Below, in pieces: positions 56,251-63,274 of a stretch of DNA of 64,000 bases. The position numbers were made by a program, and so were the translations under genes. Below the pieces are notes generated by a model. It saw only the letters and a list, made by a program, of their open reading frames with translations, ran no database searches and was not told the origin of the DNA. Source of the stretch: Saprospiraceae bacterium (lineage in GTDB: Bacteria; Bacteroidota; Bacteroidia; Chitinophagales; Saprospiraceae). The stretch is from assembly GCA_016715245.1 (NCBI GenBank), contig JADKAS010000001.1, positions 566,163-630,162 of the forward strand, given 5' to 3'. Position 1 is the stretch's first letter. The number at the start of each line of letters is the position of its first letter.

Positions 56251-57831
56251 ATGGACGTAATAGGAGGAAAAATAGTAGACCTGCAACAAAAACAAATATA
56301 TAACGGGGAATTACACCTGGAAAACGGCATTATTATAAAGATCGTAAAAAGTGAAATTAACTATGATCATTACATTCTTCCCGGATTTATTGACGCACAT
56401 ATACATATAGAAAGCAGTATGCTGGTACCTTATGAGTTTGCCAGAATTGCTATGCTTCACGGCACTGTAGCGACGGTTTCAGACCCACATGAGATTGCCA
56501 ATGTCTGTGGAATGGAAGGTATTGAATATATGTTGACCAATGCTAAAAACTCCGGGTTACAATTTTTTTTTGGTGCCCCAAGTTGTGTGCCGGCCACACA
56601 ATTTGAAACATCGGGTGCCATCATCGATCATCGCGATATAGAAAAATTAATGGTAAGAAATGATATCTGGTATCTGTCTGAAATGATGAATTATCCGGGT
56701 GTTCTCTACAATGATGAAGAAGTGCTGAAAAAAATTGAAATTGCCCGAAATTATAAAAAACCGGTTGACGGTCATGCGCCCGGACTGAAAGGTGACGATG
56801 CTGTGGAATATATTAAAAAAGGCTGTAGTACAGACCATGAATGTGTTTCACTTGATGAAGCATTGTGGAAACTGAAACACGGCATGAAAATACTGATAAG
56901 GGAAGGATCTGCAGCAAAAAATTACCATGCGCTGGAATCATTAATCAGTACACATCCCAATGAAGTTATGTTCTGCAGTGATGACAAACACCCCGATGAT
57001 TTGTTGCTTGGGCATATTAATGACCTGGTAAAAATATCTGTATTAAAACACGACCTTTTCGACGTATTACAAATCGCATGTGTTAATCCGGTCTTGCATT
57101 ATAATCTTCCTGTGGGTTTACTTCAAGAAGGCGATTCAGCAGATTTCATAATGGTAAAAGACCTCAAAAATTTTGAAGTAAAAGCCAACTACGTAAAGGG
57201 TATAAATTATATAAATGATTCAGGTACCATCCATAAAACCAAAACCCATTCTCTTATCAATCAGTTTAATATAGGATTTATAGAAGAAAATGAGATTCCG
57301 GAAATCGCGCCAGATCCATCTACCATTATTATAAAAGCGATTGATGGAAGTTTGATTACTGAAAAAACAAAGGCGGACGATTGTTCTTCTGAAGAAATAT
57401 TGAAAATTTGTGTGGTAAACCGGTACAGAAAAGAAAAAATCCATGTTGGATTCATTACAGGATTTGGGCCTTTAAAAGGTGCAATGGCTTCATCTGTAGC
57501 TCATGATTCTCATAATATTGTTGCTATAGGCCGGAATACAAAAGATTTGACGAAAGCCATTAACTCCATTATCGAAACAAAAGGAGGATTATGCGTTGTG
57601 CATGGATTGGAAACCGAATGTTTGCCTTTACCAGTTGCCGGACTTATGCACATATTGCCGGCTGAACAAGTAGGAAAAGCCTATGAAAAATTGCAAAAAT
57701 TGGCGATATATAATGGCTCTACCCTCACATCACCATTTATGACTTTAAGTTTTATGGCCTTACTCGTCATCCCAAAAATAAAAATGAGCGACAAAGGATT
57801 ATTTGATGCAGAGAAGTTTACCTTTATGTAG
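56251..57831 (+). CDS. ade: Adenine deaminase
   Basis: 526 residues, slightly shorter than Bacillus enzymes. Amidohydrolase metal motif PGFIDAHIHIESSM (about 44-57), then VSDPHEIANVCG (about 76-87), KKPVDGHAPGL (about 169-179), STDHECVS (about 193-200) and CSDDKHPDDLLLGHI (about 243-257, catalytic Asp). The C-terminal domain has GAMASSVAHDSHNIVAIG (about 410-427), diagnostic for bacterial Ade. Known reaction: adenine to hypoxanthine and ammonia for purine salvage. The ATG at 56251 matches the family; an out-of-frame ATG at 56241 is ignored. It has its own promoter. Confidence 0.93.
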   Translation: MDVIGGKIVDLQQKQIYNGELHLENGIIIKIVKSEINYDHYILPGFIDAHIHIESSMLVPYEFARIAMLHGTVATVSDPHEIANVCGMEGIEYMLTNAKNSGLQFFFGAPSCVPATQFETSGAIIDHRDIEKLMVRNDIWYLSEMMNYPGVLYNDEEVLKKIEIARNYKKPVDGHAPGLKGDDAVEYIKKGCSTDHECVSLDEALWKLKHGMKILIREGSAAKNYHALESLISTHPNEVMFCSDDKHPDDLLLGHINDLVKISVLKHDLFDVLQIACVNPVLHYNLPVGLLQEGDSADFIMVKDLKNFEVKANYVKGINYINDSGTIHKTKTHSLINQFNIGFIEENEIPEIAPDPSTIIIKAIDGSLITEKTKADDCSSEEILKICVVNRYRKEKIHVGFITGFGPLKGAMASSVAHDSHNIVAIGRNTKDLTKAINSIIETKGGLCVVHGLETECLPLPVAGLMHILPAEQVGKAYEKLQKLAIYNGSTLTSPFMTLSFMALLVIPKIKMSDKGLFDAEKFTFM

Positions 57832-57839
57832 AATTTTTT

Positions 57840-57847
57840 TATTTTTG
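57840..57847 (+). promoter_or_regulatory. -7 promoter box TATTTTTG
   Basis: A TAnnTTTG match beginning 9 bp after the ade stop and 14 bp before the lipoprotein ATG at 57862. Confidence 0.5.
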
Positions 57848-57861
57848 TCAAAAGAATTAAA

Positions 57862-59490
57862 ATGAATAAATGTCAAGCTGTTTATTTTATTGTTTTAATG
57901 ACATTGTTATCGTGTGGTTCATATACCAATCACTATGATACATTCAGAAAAATGCATTACAGTGAAGAAGAATTGGCACAACAAAAAACTAAAAATGATT
58001 CAAGTTTTTTAAAAGCACACGATTTTGACGGTAATGTATATGTTTTTCTTGGTGATTGGAAAATCGATACATCACTTCATACCGTGTCAGGCAACGCTCA
58101 AAAATATAATGCTGAAAGGAATTTGATCAAATCAGGGCACCTAACCGTACTTTCTGACAGCGTTATTTTGTTTGAAACGAATCAAAAGTTAAATAAAAAC
58201 GATGGAGGGATTATAGCAGCAAAAACATTACTGGTGATGTACAATGTTTTGATTACTGGTCTCTGTTTAAGCACTCCGAAAGCTTGTTGGGGCTCCTGTC
58301 CTACATTTTACACAAGTGACAATGACAATGTTTTTGTAGCAAATGCGGAGGGTTTTTCAAATGCCATCTCTCCAAGTCTGGAGTATGAAGACATTGATGA
58401 TTTGGGTTTTATTGCCAATGGCTGTAAAAACTTTTCCCTCACCATGAAAAATGAAGCGCTGGAAACCCATGTAATAGATCATGTTAATCTTGCTCTGATT
58501 CCGGTCTCAGGTGATGGTTATGTATTTCATGGTACAGATAACCGTTTTTATACTTCTTCTTTATGTACAGCCCCACAAAAGGCCAGCATCGGAGGCAAAG
58601 ATATCATTCACCACATAAATAAAAAAGATGGGAACGAGTGGACAAGTCTGGCAGACAAAAAAGATCTGGTGACAAAAGAAGAGTTGATACTTGAATTTGA
58701 TGCTAATGCTCAAAAAACGAACAGTGCCACAGGTCTGGTGTTGACATTCAGACAAACACTGATGACCACTTATTTGTTGTACCATGCGATTTCGTATATG
58801 GGTGATGAATACTCAGATATCATGAGTAAACTGGAAAGGGACAAAAAATTAAAAAAGGAAGTCTACAATGCCATGTATAAAACTTTGGGCGGTGTGGAAG
58901 TATATTTTTTTGATGAACGTAAAAAAAATTGGGAGTACCAGGGCGAATTTTATGAAACCGGTCCGATAGCATCCAATACTCAGATTTTACCATTTACTTC
59001 TGATATTGGGAATACACCAAATAAAATAAAAATAAAACTGCTGTTCAACAAAGGGTTATGGAGATTTGACGATGTCAGACTGGCCAGGATAGATACATCT
59101 GTAGAACCTGAGTGGATTACCCCAAATATTCTAATGTTGAATGATACATTAGGTGCGGAAGAATTACTAAACTTAAGTTCAGACGACAAAAGGTTGATAA
59201 CTTTTCCGGGTGAAGTATATGACTTAAAATATAAAATTCCTTGTGCGGAAGATAAATATCACGTCTTTTTATCTTCAAAAGGATACTATCTCGAATGGAT
59301 GCGTTCAAACTGGCTCAAAGACAAAAATTTATATAAACTACATCAAATGTTTAAAAATCCTAAAAAATGGCTAAAGAAAGAAACAGAAAAATATACTTTC
59401 TATGAAAGTCAGATGGAAGAAGATTTTAAAAACAGCAGAATTCAACAATCTGACAAAAAATTACAAAACCTTTTATATTCTAATCATTAA
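57862..59490 (+). CDS. Lipoprotein of unknown function with a CWGSCPTF motif
   Basis: 542 residues. Lipoprotein leader with LLSC (Cys about 18). A beta-rich segment (about 55-100: DGNVYVFLGDWKIDTSLHTVSG) precedes a conserved-looking block KACWGSCPTFYTSDNDNVFVANAEGFSNAISPSLEYEDIDDLGF (about 141-184). Two Cys there are separated by three residues. Later come TFRQTLMTTYLLYHAISYMG (about 296-315, helical), a sandwich-like region (about 340-400: LGGVEVYFFDERKKNWEYQGEFYETGPIASN) and a charged helical end. I recall similar CxxSCPTF proteins in Bacteroidota but know no function. It has its own promoter and is 11 bp from the next lipoprotein gene; the pair probably works together at the envelope. Confidence 0.65.
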   Translation: MNKCQAVYFIVLMTLLSCGSYTNHYDTFRKMHYSEEELAQQKTKNDSSFLKAHDFDGNVYVFLGDWKIDTSLHTVSGNAQKYNAERNLIKSGHLTVLSDSVILFETNQKLNKNDGGIIAAKTLLVMYNVLITGLCLSTPKACWGSCPTFYTSDNDNVFVANAEGFSNAISPSLEYEDIDDLGFIANGCKNFSLTMKNEALETHVIDHVNLALIPVSGDGYVFHGTDNRFYTSSLCTAPQKASIGGKDIIHHINKKDGNEWTSLADKKDLVTKEELILEFDANAQKTNSATGLVLTFRQTLMTTYLLYHAISYMGDEYSDIMSKLERDKKLKKEVYNAMYKTLGGVEVYFFDERKKNWEYQGEFYETGPIASNTQILPFTSDIGNTPNKIKIKLLFNKGLWRFDDVRLARIDTSVEPEWITPNILMLNDTLGAEELLNLSSDDKRLITFPGEVYDLKYKIPCAEDKYHVFLSSKGYYLEWMRSNWLKDKNLYKLHQMFKNPKKWLKKETEKYTFYESQMEEDFKNSRIQQSDKKLQNLLYSNH

Positions 59491-59501
59491 CGGATTTTAA
59501 G

Positions 59502-60044
59502 ATGAAAGCAATAATATCTCCAACTGTAGCATTATTATATTCCATTATCATCGGTTTATGCCTTTTAGGGTGTACAAATAAATTGGCAGCTCCCTTATAT
59601 ACTGAAATGGGAATAGATCCTTACGGGTCTACTATCAAAGTTAAATATTACACAAGCGGCAAAAAACAATCAACCCTAAAAGGTGAAATTTTAGCCATAC
59701 AAAATGATAGTTTGTTTATCCTGACAAATCGTGGTCAATCGGTTACTTTTTATGCCATTGAAAAAATTTCAAAACATGATATTATCAATTATTTTGTTTT
59801 TTATGCAAAATTAAACAGTAATCACGGATATGCTGTGTCTACCGCACTGGCATTGACTCATGGTATCTTTTTACCCATGTCATTGATTGTTAATGCTATT
59901 GGTATCGCAAGCATCAACGTTAGTCAGGACCAATATTACGCATTAAGCCGCAAAAATCTTGCTTTTGAACAATTATATAATTTTTCAAGGTTTCCACAAG
60001 GTATTCCTGATGGAATCGACCTGCAAAAAATAAAAATGAGGTAA
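59502..60044 (+). CDS. Small lipoprotein of unknown function, paired with the previous gene
   Basis: 180 residues. Signal with lipobox LLGC (Cys about 24). Beta-rich core: STIKVKYYTSGKKQSTLKGEILAIQNDSLFILTNRGQSVTFYAIEKI (about 43-89), with a GEILAIxNDSLFIL pattern seen in several small Bacteroidota envelope proteins. A hydrophobic stretch (about 112-135, VSTALALTHGIFLPMSLIVNAIGIAS) may be a membrane helix or a barrel strand pair. Starts 11 bp after the larger lipoprotein gene. Function unknown. Its 3' end is 14 bp from the convergent nucleotidyltransferase gene, with no terminator seen. Confidence 0.65.
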   Translation: MKAIISPTVALLYSIIIGLCLLGCTNKLAAPLYTEMGIDPYGSTIKVKYYTSGKKQSTLKGEILAIQNDSLFILTNRGQSVTFYAIEKISKHDIINYFVFYAKLNSNHGYAVSTALALTHGIFLPMSLIVNAIGIASINVSQDQYYALSRKNLAFEQLYNFSRFPQGIPDGIDLQKIKMR

Positions 60045-60058
60045 TTTTTATACCAAAT

Positions 60059-60973
60059 TTATTCCAAATTCCACAGTCGTGAAGGATAGACACCTTTTTC
60101 TAGTAAACTATTTATTTTTTCAGATACAAAAGGTTTATCTTCCTGATAAGTGACACCAAACCAATCTGATTCTGTATCAAGAACCTGAACATTAAGAATT
60201 TTATTCTGAATTAAATGGTCAATCAGTTTAGGTATAAAAAATTCAGCATCAGGTTTTTCTCCTTCCATATTTAAAAAATCAACAAATAATTTTTCGCAGT
60301 AATCAAAGTAGGAAGGTAAAAACCCCCACATATTCATGGACACCAGAGAATTTTCATCGAGTTCTGATGTATCCTCGCCATTTACATAACGAATAACGCC
60401 ATCATCCTCTCTTTTAATTTTTATACATTCCCTGACGGAAGCCAAAAATCCGTTTTCTCCTTTTTGACAGATACCTCTGTTAACAGTACCATGTTCTGAC
60501 AAAGTATTTCTGAGGTAATACCCTACCACTGCATAATCAGTAGACCCCGATTCATATTGAGATTTTAGAAAATTTGCCAGAATAGAATAGGATTCTGTAC
60601 CGTAATAATCATCAGCATTAATGACGCCGAAAGGTTCATTAATTTCATTTTTTGCCACCCAGATGGCGTGAGCTGTACCCCAGGGTTTTTGACGATCAAG
60701 ACATTTATCAAATTTTTCAGGAAGCATATGTGTCTCCTGATATATAAATGAAACTTCTATTTTACCAATTAATTTAGGGATAAAATACGCTTTAAATTCT
60801 TCTGCAAACGACTCTCTGATGACAAAAACCACCTTTCCGAAACCCGCTTTTATGGCATCATAAAGTGAATATTCAATGATGGTTTCTTCATTAGGCCCAA
60901 ACCCATCCATTTGTTTAAGTTTGCCATATCTGCTGCCCATTCCTGCTGCCAGTACCAATAAAGTTGGTTTCAT
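60059..60973 (-). CDS. Sugar-phosphate nucleotidyltransferase
   Basis: 304 residues from ATG 60973 (MKPTLLVLAAGMGSRYGKLKQMDGFGP); the upstream TTG at 61051 lies before the promoter box and is rejected. NTP-transferase motif: LAAGMGSRYG (about 8-17) with Lys in KQMD, the metal Asp in GVINADDYYG (about 107-116), and MNMWGFLPSYFDYCEKLF (about 199-216). The family transfers a nucleoside monophosphate to a hexose-1-phosphate; the GxGSRYGxLKQ variant occurs in Bacteroidota proteins annotated as glucose-1-phosphate nucleotidyltransferases. The exact sugar and base cannot be told. It stands alone, convergent with the two lipoproteins. Confidence 0.85.
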   Translation of the reverse strand: MKPTLLVLAAGMGSRYGKLKQMDGFGPNEETIIEYSLYDAIKAGFGKVVFVIRESFAEEFKAYFIPKLIGKIEVSFIYQETHMLPEKFDKCLDRQKPWGTAHAIWVAKNEINEPFGVINADDYYGTESYSILANFLKSQYESGSTDYAVVGYYLRNTLSEHGTVNRGICQKGENGFLASVRECIKIKREDDGVIRYVNGEDTSELDENSLVSMNMWGFLPSYFDYCEKLFVDFLNMEGEKPDAEFFIPKLIDHLIQNKILNVQVLDTESDWFGVTYQEDKPFVSEKINSLLEKGVYPSRLWNLE

Positions 60974-60992
60974 ATGTTTGTAAATTGTGATG

Positions 60993-61000
60993 CAAAAATA
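60993..61000 (-). promoter_or_regulatory. -7 promoter box TATTTTTG for the nucleotidyltransferase
   Basis: A minus-strand TAnnTTTG match 19 bp before ATG 60973. Confidence 0.5.
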
Positions 61001-61168
61001 TAAAAACAAATGAAATAACAGGATGGAATTCCAAATTAGAAATGAAATCAATTAGAAGCACTTGCGTTTTAAAAAAAACAAATGAAAATTTTAAAGTTAA
61101 AGAAAGTTAATAATATTTAAATGCAACTAATATATATATGTAACTACTTCATTTAATGACACATATTT

Positions 61169-61242
61169 TATTTTTGTTAATAAATGTAAACAAAAATTTT
61201 AATATATTTATTACCTCTGCGGGAAAAACTGTTATAACTTTG
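61169..61242 (+). promoter_or_regulatory. Two -7 boxes (TATTTTTG, TAACTTTG) before the coiled-coil lipoprotein
   Basis: TATTTTTG at 61169-61176 and TAACTTTG at 61235-61242. The second is 31 bp before ATG 61274 and the better placed. No -33 element. The remaining 300-bp spacer (60974-61273) is very AT-rich, with no ORF or RNA gene recognised. Confidence 0.5.
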
Positions 61243-61273
61243 CATTTTATTAATCATCAAAATTATTTCAAAA

Positions 61274-61819
61274 ATGAAAAAGTTAATATTAATTGCTTTA
61301 CCATTATTTATCTTTTCTTGCAAACCCGGTATTGAATCTTTCAGACCTCAGATCGAAGAACTTGCTACCAACTGGGACAGCAATACAAAATCTGTAACCG
61401 ATTTTGCCAATAATTTAACTACGGAAATTTCAGGATTCACCAACATAGCGACTACAATGACGCTTGCTGAAGATGTTGTGAAAGGATTAAAGCCTGATAT
61501 GGCCGCCAAATACACTGAAGCTACAACAGCATTTTCTGCTGCTACTTCAGCTTATGGTCCTATCCAATCTGAATTAGGTGAGTTTACAAAAATGTGGGTA
61601 GAAAAAACAGCCGGTGTCAATGCTTTAAAAGACGGATTGGCGAATGGTAAAATTGAAGGTGATGTAAAAATGCAGATTGCAGATCTTACTGCTTTAATTG
61701 CGCAGGCATCTGAAAAAGTTACCGGATGGCAAGCAAAACAAGCCGAAGCTAAAGCTGCAACTGAAGCTTCTTCCGCTAAATTAAAAGAAGTTTACGACAT
61801 GGTTAGTATGAAAAAATAA
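61274..61819 (+). CDS. Small coiled-coil lipoprotein
   Basis: 181 residues. Lipoprotein leader with FSC (Cys about 16). The mature part is almost entirely helical: Ala/Lys/Glu-rich with heptad-like spacing (about 40-175: TTEISGFTNIATTM ... KLKEVYDMVS). No motif is recognised; the shape resembles abundant structural envelope lipoproteins. It has its own promoter with up to two -7 boxes. An IS element lies only 6 bp after its stop codon and has separated the gene from what looks like its native terminator at 63225-63258. Function unknown. Confidence 0.7.
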   Translation: MKKLILIALPLFIFSCKPGIESFRPQIEELATNWDSNTKSVTDFANNLTTEISGFTNIATTMTLAEDVVKGLKPDMAAKYTEATTAFSAATSAYGPIQSELGEFTKMWVEKTAGVNALKDGLANGKIEGDVKMQIADLTALIAQASEKVTGWQAKQAEAKAATEASSAKLKEVYDMVSMKK

Positions 61820-61874
61820 TCATATTGACTAGTCCTAAATAGACGATACAGATTTTAGGATAAAAATAATACTT

Positions 61875-62726
61875 TTAAGCAGATGTCAATGATTTTTGGC
61901 ATCTGCTTTTTCTTTTATATGATTTAATGGTGATGTGATTTTGAGCATGCATTTGATTTGGTGTTAAATAATTACATGAATAATGAGGTCTGCTTTCATT
62001 GTAAATCTCAATACTTTGTCGGACTATTTTTCTCATTAGTTCTAATTCTATGGTGTAGTTTTCTAATAAAAATTCATTTTTTATTATACCATTGATTCGC
62101 TCTGCAATAGCATTGGAGTATGGATCATATTGCTCTGTCATACTGCATTTAATATTGTTCTCCATTAATTTATCTTGATAATCATTGGAACAATACTGAA
62201 TCCCTTTGTCCGAATGATGAATGAGCTCATCTCTCTTATATTTTCTATTTTTAATGGCCATTTCCAATGCTTGAACACTGCTTGATGTATTTAAGTTATC
62301 TGAAACATTAAATCCGACAATTTTCTTAGAATAGGCATCGGTAATTAAGCTTAAATACAAATGATTTGACCTTGAACCTAAATAAGTGATGTCGCTTACC
62401 CAAACCTGCTCTGGTCGGTGGATATTCATATTTTGTATTAGGTCTTTGTGTTTATGAAATCTATGGTGTGTGTTTGTTGTGATTAAATAATTACGTTTGG
62501 GGCTTATTGATAAATGATTTGCATTAAGAATTTGAAAGAGCTTATCTCTACCTATATTCAACACTTTAAGTTGAGATTCAAGAATATGATATAATTTTCG
62601 AGTACCTATTCTTGGCATTTTTAGTCTAACCTCTCTTACCATTGATATTGCTTTTTCAATCTTAATCCCATTGCGCTTTTTAGCTTCCATTTTTCTATAA
62701 TAAACCTGTCTGTCTATCCCGAACAA
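61875..62726 (-). CDS. IS3-family transposase OrfB (DDE integrase core)
   Basis: 283 residues from the first TTG, but probably translated only as part of an OrfAB fusion by -1 frameshifting; the frame is open back to the slip site at 62792-62798. HTH_21-like region (MPRIGTRKLYHIL, about 37-49), then the rve integrase core: DDE residues in WVSDITYL (~90), ITDAYSK (~110) and NAIAERINGIIKNEFL (~190). Ends in a basic tail. The stop codon sits 49 bp inside the left terminus; the last codons also form a hairpin (61877-61908). Confidence 0.9.
   Translation of the reverse strand: MFGIDRQVYYRKMEAKKRNGIKIEKAISMVREVRLKMPRIGTRKLYHILESQLKVLNIGRDKLFQILNANHLSISPKRNYLITTNTHHRFHKHKDLIQNMNIHRPEQVWVSDITYLGSRSNHLYLSLITDAYSKKIVGFNVSDNLNTSSSVQALEMAIKNRKYKRDELIHHSDKGIQYCSNDYQDKLMENNIKCSMTEQYDPYSNAIAERINGIIKNEFLLENYTIELELMRKIVRQSIEIYNESRPHYSCNYLTPNQMHAQNHITIKSYKRKSRCQKSLTSA
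61877..61908. terminator. Hairpin at the left end inside the IS element
   Basis: Stem AAGCAGATG / CATCTGCTT (61877-61885, 61900-61908) followed on the plus strand by TTTTCTTTT. On the plus strand it would stop transcripts entering from the lipoprotein gene before they run antisense to the transposase. Confidence 0.6.
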
Positions 62727-62758
62727 TCTACAAGCATTGATTATACTGTCATCATATT

Positions 62759-63172
62759 TTACTTTGTATTCTCTGATTGTTCGGGTAAGGAGTTTTTTCT
62801 TATCGGGATGTTATATTCCTTTTCTGCTATATCTATCATCATATCAAATATGATAGCTTTCTTGTCTGCTGTTTCAATTTGCTTTTCTAACAAATTCTTT
62901 TGTTTCTCTAACAGCTTGACTTTCTGTTCAAGCTCTAAAATTTTTTGTTCAGGACTCTTTGGCATATGATTAGGGGATTGATTTAACCAGTCAAATTTAC
63001 CATATTTTCGCAACCAATTCAAAATAGTTCCGTGTGATTGTATCCCATACTTCCTTAATCCTCCCTTAATTGAGAGTTCTCCCCGTTCAACCTCAGATAC
63101 TACTTGAAGTTTAAAAGCTAGCGTGTAATCCTTTTGTGTCCTTTTAATGTGTTGATTTTCTAATTCTTGCAT
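62759..63172 (-). CDS. IS3-family OrfA (helix-turn-helix and leucine zipper)
   Basis: 137 residues from the ATG at 63172 (MQELENQHIKR). The longer in-frame ATG at 63214 uses a base outside the element and is rejected. An HTH_Tnp_1-type domain (about 14-60: FKLQVVSEVERGELSIKGGLRKYGIQSHGTILNWLRKYGKF) is followed by a leucine-zipper coiled coil (about 76-105: ILELEQKVKLLEKQKNLLEKQIE). It ends 18 bp beyond the slippery sequence, typical of IS3 elements where OrfA alone acts as an inhibitor. Confidence 0.9.
   Translation of the reverse strand: MQELENQHIKRTQKDYTLAFKLQVVSEVERGELSIKGGLRKYGIQSHGTILNWLRKYGKFDWLNQSPNHMPKSPEQKILELEQKVKLLEKQKNLLEKQIETADKKAIIFDMMIDIAEKEYNIPIRKNSLPEQSENTK
62792..62798 (-). 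other. Programmed -1 frameshift site A_AAA_AAC
   Basis: The minus strand reads A AAA AAC in the OrfA frame (codons AGA AAA AAC). The -1 frame then reads KKLLTRTIREYKVKYDD into OrfB. This is the canonical X_XXY_YYZ slip heptamer for IS3-family OrfAB fusion, unlike the accidental frame breaks elsewhere in the window. Confidence 0.8.
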
Positions 63173-63224
63173 AATGATACTTTTTTTGTGTATCGCTATT
63201 TCAGGACTAGACATATCTGATTAT

Positions 63225-63258
63225 AAAAAGCCCTTGGATTAAAATGTAAGGGCTTTTT
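63225..63258. terminator. Bidirectional terminator, displaced from the lipoprotein gene by the IS
   Basis: Stem AAAAAGCCCTT / AAGGGCTTTTT (63225-63235, 63248-63258) with U-tracts on both strands. It lies 17 bp after the restored M16 stop codon (minus) and, without the IS, would lie 20 bp after the lipoprotein stop (plus). Confidence 0.8.
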
Positions 63259-63274
63259 TTTACTAAAGTTAAGA

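Larger units (their letters stand above)
61826..63213 (-). mobile_element. IS3-family insertion sequence (1388 bp) with 3-bp target duplication
   Basis: The element begins TGACTAGTCCT at 61826 and its other end, read inward on the minus strand from 63213, begins TGTCTAGTCCT; imperfect inverted repeats run about 25 bp, with TG...CA termini. The trinucleotide TAT flanks both ends (61823-61825 and 63214-63216), as expected for IS3-family target duplication. Inside are orfA and orfB in the -1 frame with a slippery heptamer. Both ends, both ORFs and the duplication are intact, suggesting a recent insertion. It lies 6 bp after the lipoprotein stop codon. Confidence 0.9.

Noticed and set aside
60974..61273. 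Non-coding RNA in the 300-bp spacer
   Set aside because: The spacer is AT-rich with two -7 boxes but no stable hairpin, conserved RNA motif or tRNA-like fold that I could recognise.
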